Assembly: GCA_023419995.1 (NCBI GenBank)
Contig: JAEZXF010000034.1
Location: 1 to 6,642, forward strand
DNA: 6,642 nucleotides
Source of the DNA: Pseudomonadota bacterium
Lineage (GTDB): Bacteria > Pseudomonadota > Alphaproteobacteria > Rhizobiales > Rhizobiaceae
Direction of reading: 5' to 3'
Shown here one piece after another: positions 6,531 to 6,642 of the stretch; the first letter of the stretch is position 1; each line of letters opens with the position of its first letter. The notes under the pieces were generated by a model, which was not told the DNA's origin, did no database searches, and saw only the letters and a list, made by a program, of their open reading frames with translations. Position numbers and translations under genes: made by a program.

Positions 6531-6642
6531 CTACCGCTCCCGGCGGGCGGAAACGCGCTCCAGAAGCGCCAGCAACCCTTCGAGCAGCGCCGTGGGCGGC
6601 GGCGGATCGCCGGGAATGTGCAGGTCGACCGGCACGACGTCG
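6531..6642 (-). CDS. NuoB/HycG-like 20-kDa Fe-S subunit, C-terminal fragment
   Basis: Only the last 36 codons are in the window, ending in TAG (complement of 6531-6533). The peptide reads VVPVDLHIPGDPPPPTALL, then EGLLALLERVSARRER. This matches the C-terminus of the NADH-quinone oxidoreductase 20-kDa subunit family (NuoB, HycG/HyfI, CooL, MbhJ), where the motif is normally VDxxIPGCPP followed by a helix with a repeated Leu pattern. The LHIPG and PPPxALLxGLLALL form is closer to hydrogenase-4-type and formate-hydrogenlyase-type members than to complex I NuoB. The family Cys in GCPP, a ligand of the terminal [4Fe-4S] cluster, is Asp here (GAT, complement of 6608-6610). The gene runs in the same direction as the secretion operon but is separated from it by 234 bp, and nothing suggests a shared function. 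Because the piece is so short, the family call rests on this one motif. Confidence 0.68.
   Translation of the reverse strand, partial: DVVPVDLHIPGDPPPPTALLEGLLALLERVSARRER

Overview
The window is GC-rich with dense, G/C-ending codons, and its proteins look alphaproteobacterial, most likely Hyphomicrobiales (Rhizobiales). That placement is an inference from composition, from the type of cysteine protease and from the operon layout; there is no rRNA or other marker here.

Layout. At the left edge (about 1-703, + strand) is the body of a LapG-type, transglutaminase-like cysteine protease, cut off at its 5' end by the window. Facing it across a 43-bp gap is a four-gene minus-strand operon. In transcription order it encodes a TolC-family outer-membrane channel (6296-4866), a type I secretion ABC transporter with a degenerate C39-like N-terminal domain (4836-2674), an HlyD-family periplasmic adaptor (2677-1397, overlapping the transporter by 4 bp), and a stand-alone PAS-domain protein with no visible output domain (1394-747, starting 2 bp after the adaptor stop). 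A 234-bp non-coding stretch (6297-6530), richer in A/T than its surroundings, lies upstream of the operon and probably holds its promoter. At the right edge (6531-6642, - strand) is the C-terminus of a NuoB/HycG-like 20-kDa iron-sulfur subunit, of the kind found in group 4 hydrogenases and related complexes.

How the genes may work together. The three secretion genes supply all three parts of a type I secretion machine, in the same E-B-C order as lapEBC of Pseudomonas fluorescens, and a LapG-like periplasmic protease lies next to them. In Pseudomonas this set exports a giant RTX adhesin, retains it at the surface, and releases it when LapG cleaves it. The protease here keeps the Cys/His/Asp triad and the Asp and Glu flanking the Cys that bind calcium in LapG. 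Neither the adhesin nor LapD, the c-di-GMP receptor that restrains LapG, is present in the window. The coupled PAS-only protein is the least explained gene and may be a system-specific regulator. The hydrogenase-like fragment is probably unrelated, but it has Asp where the family normally has a cluster-binding Cys.
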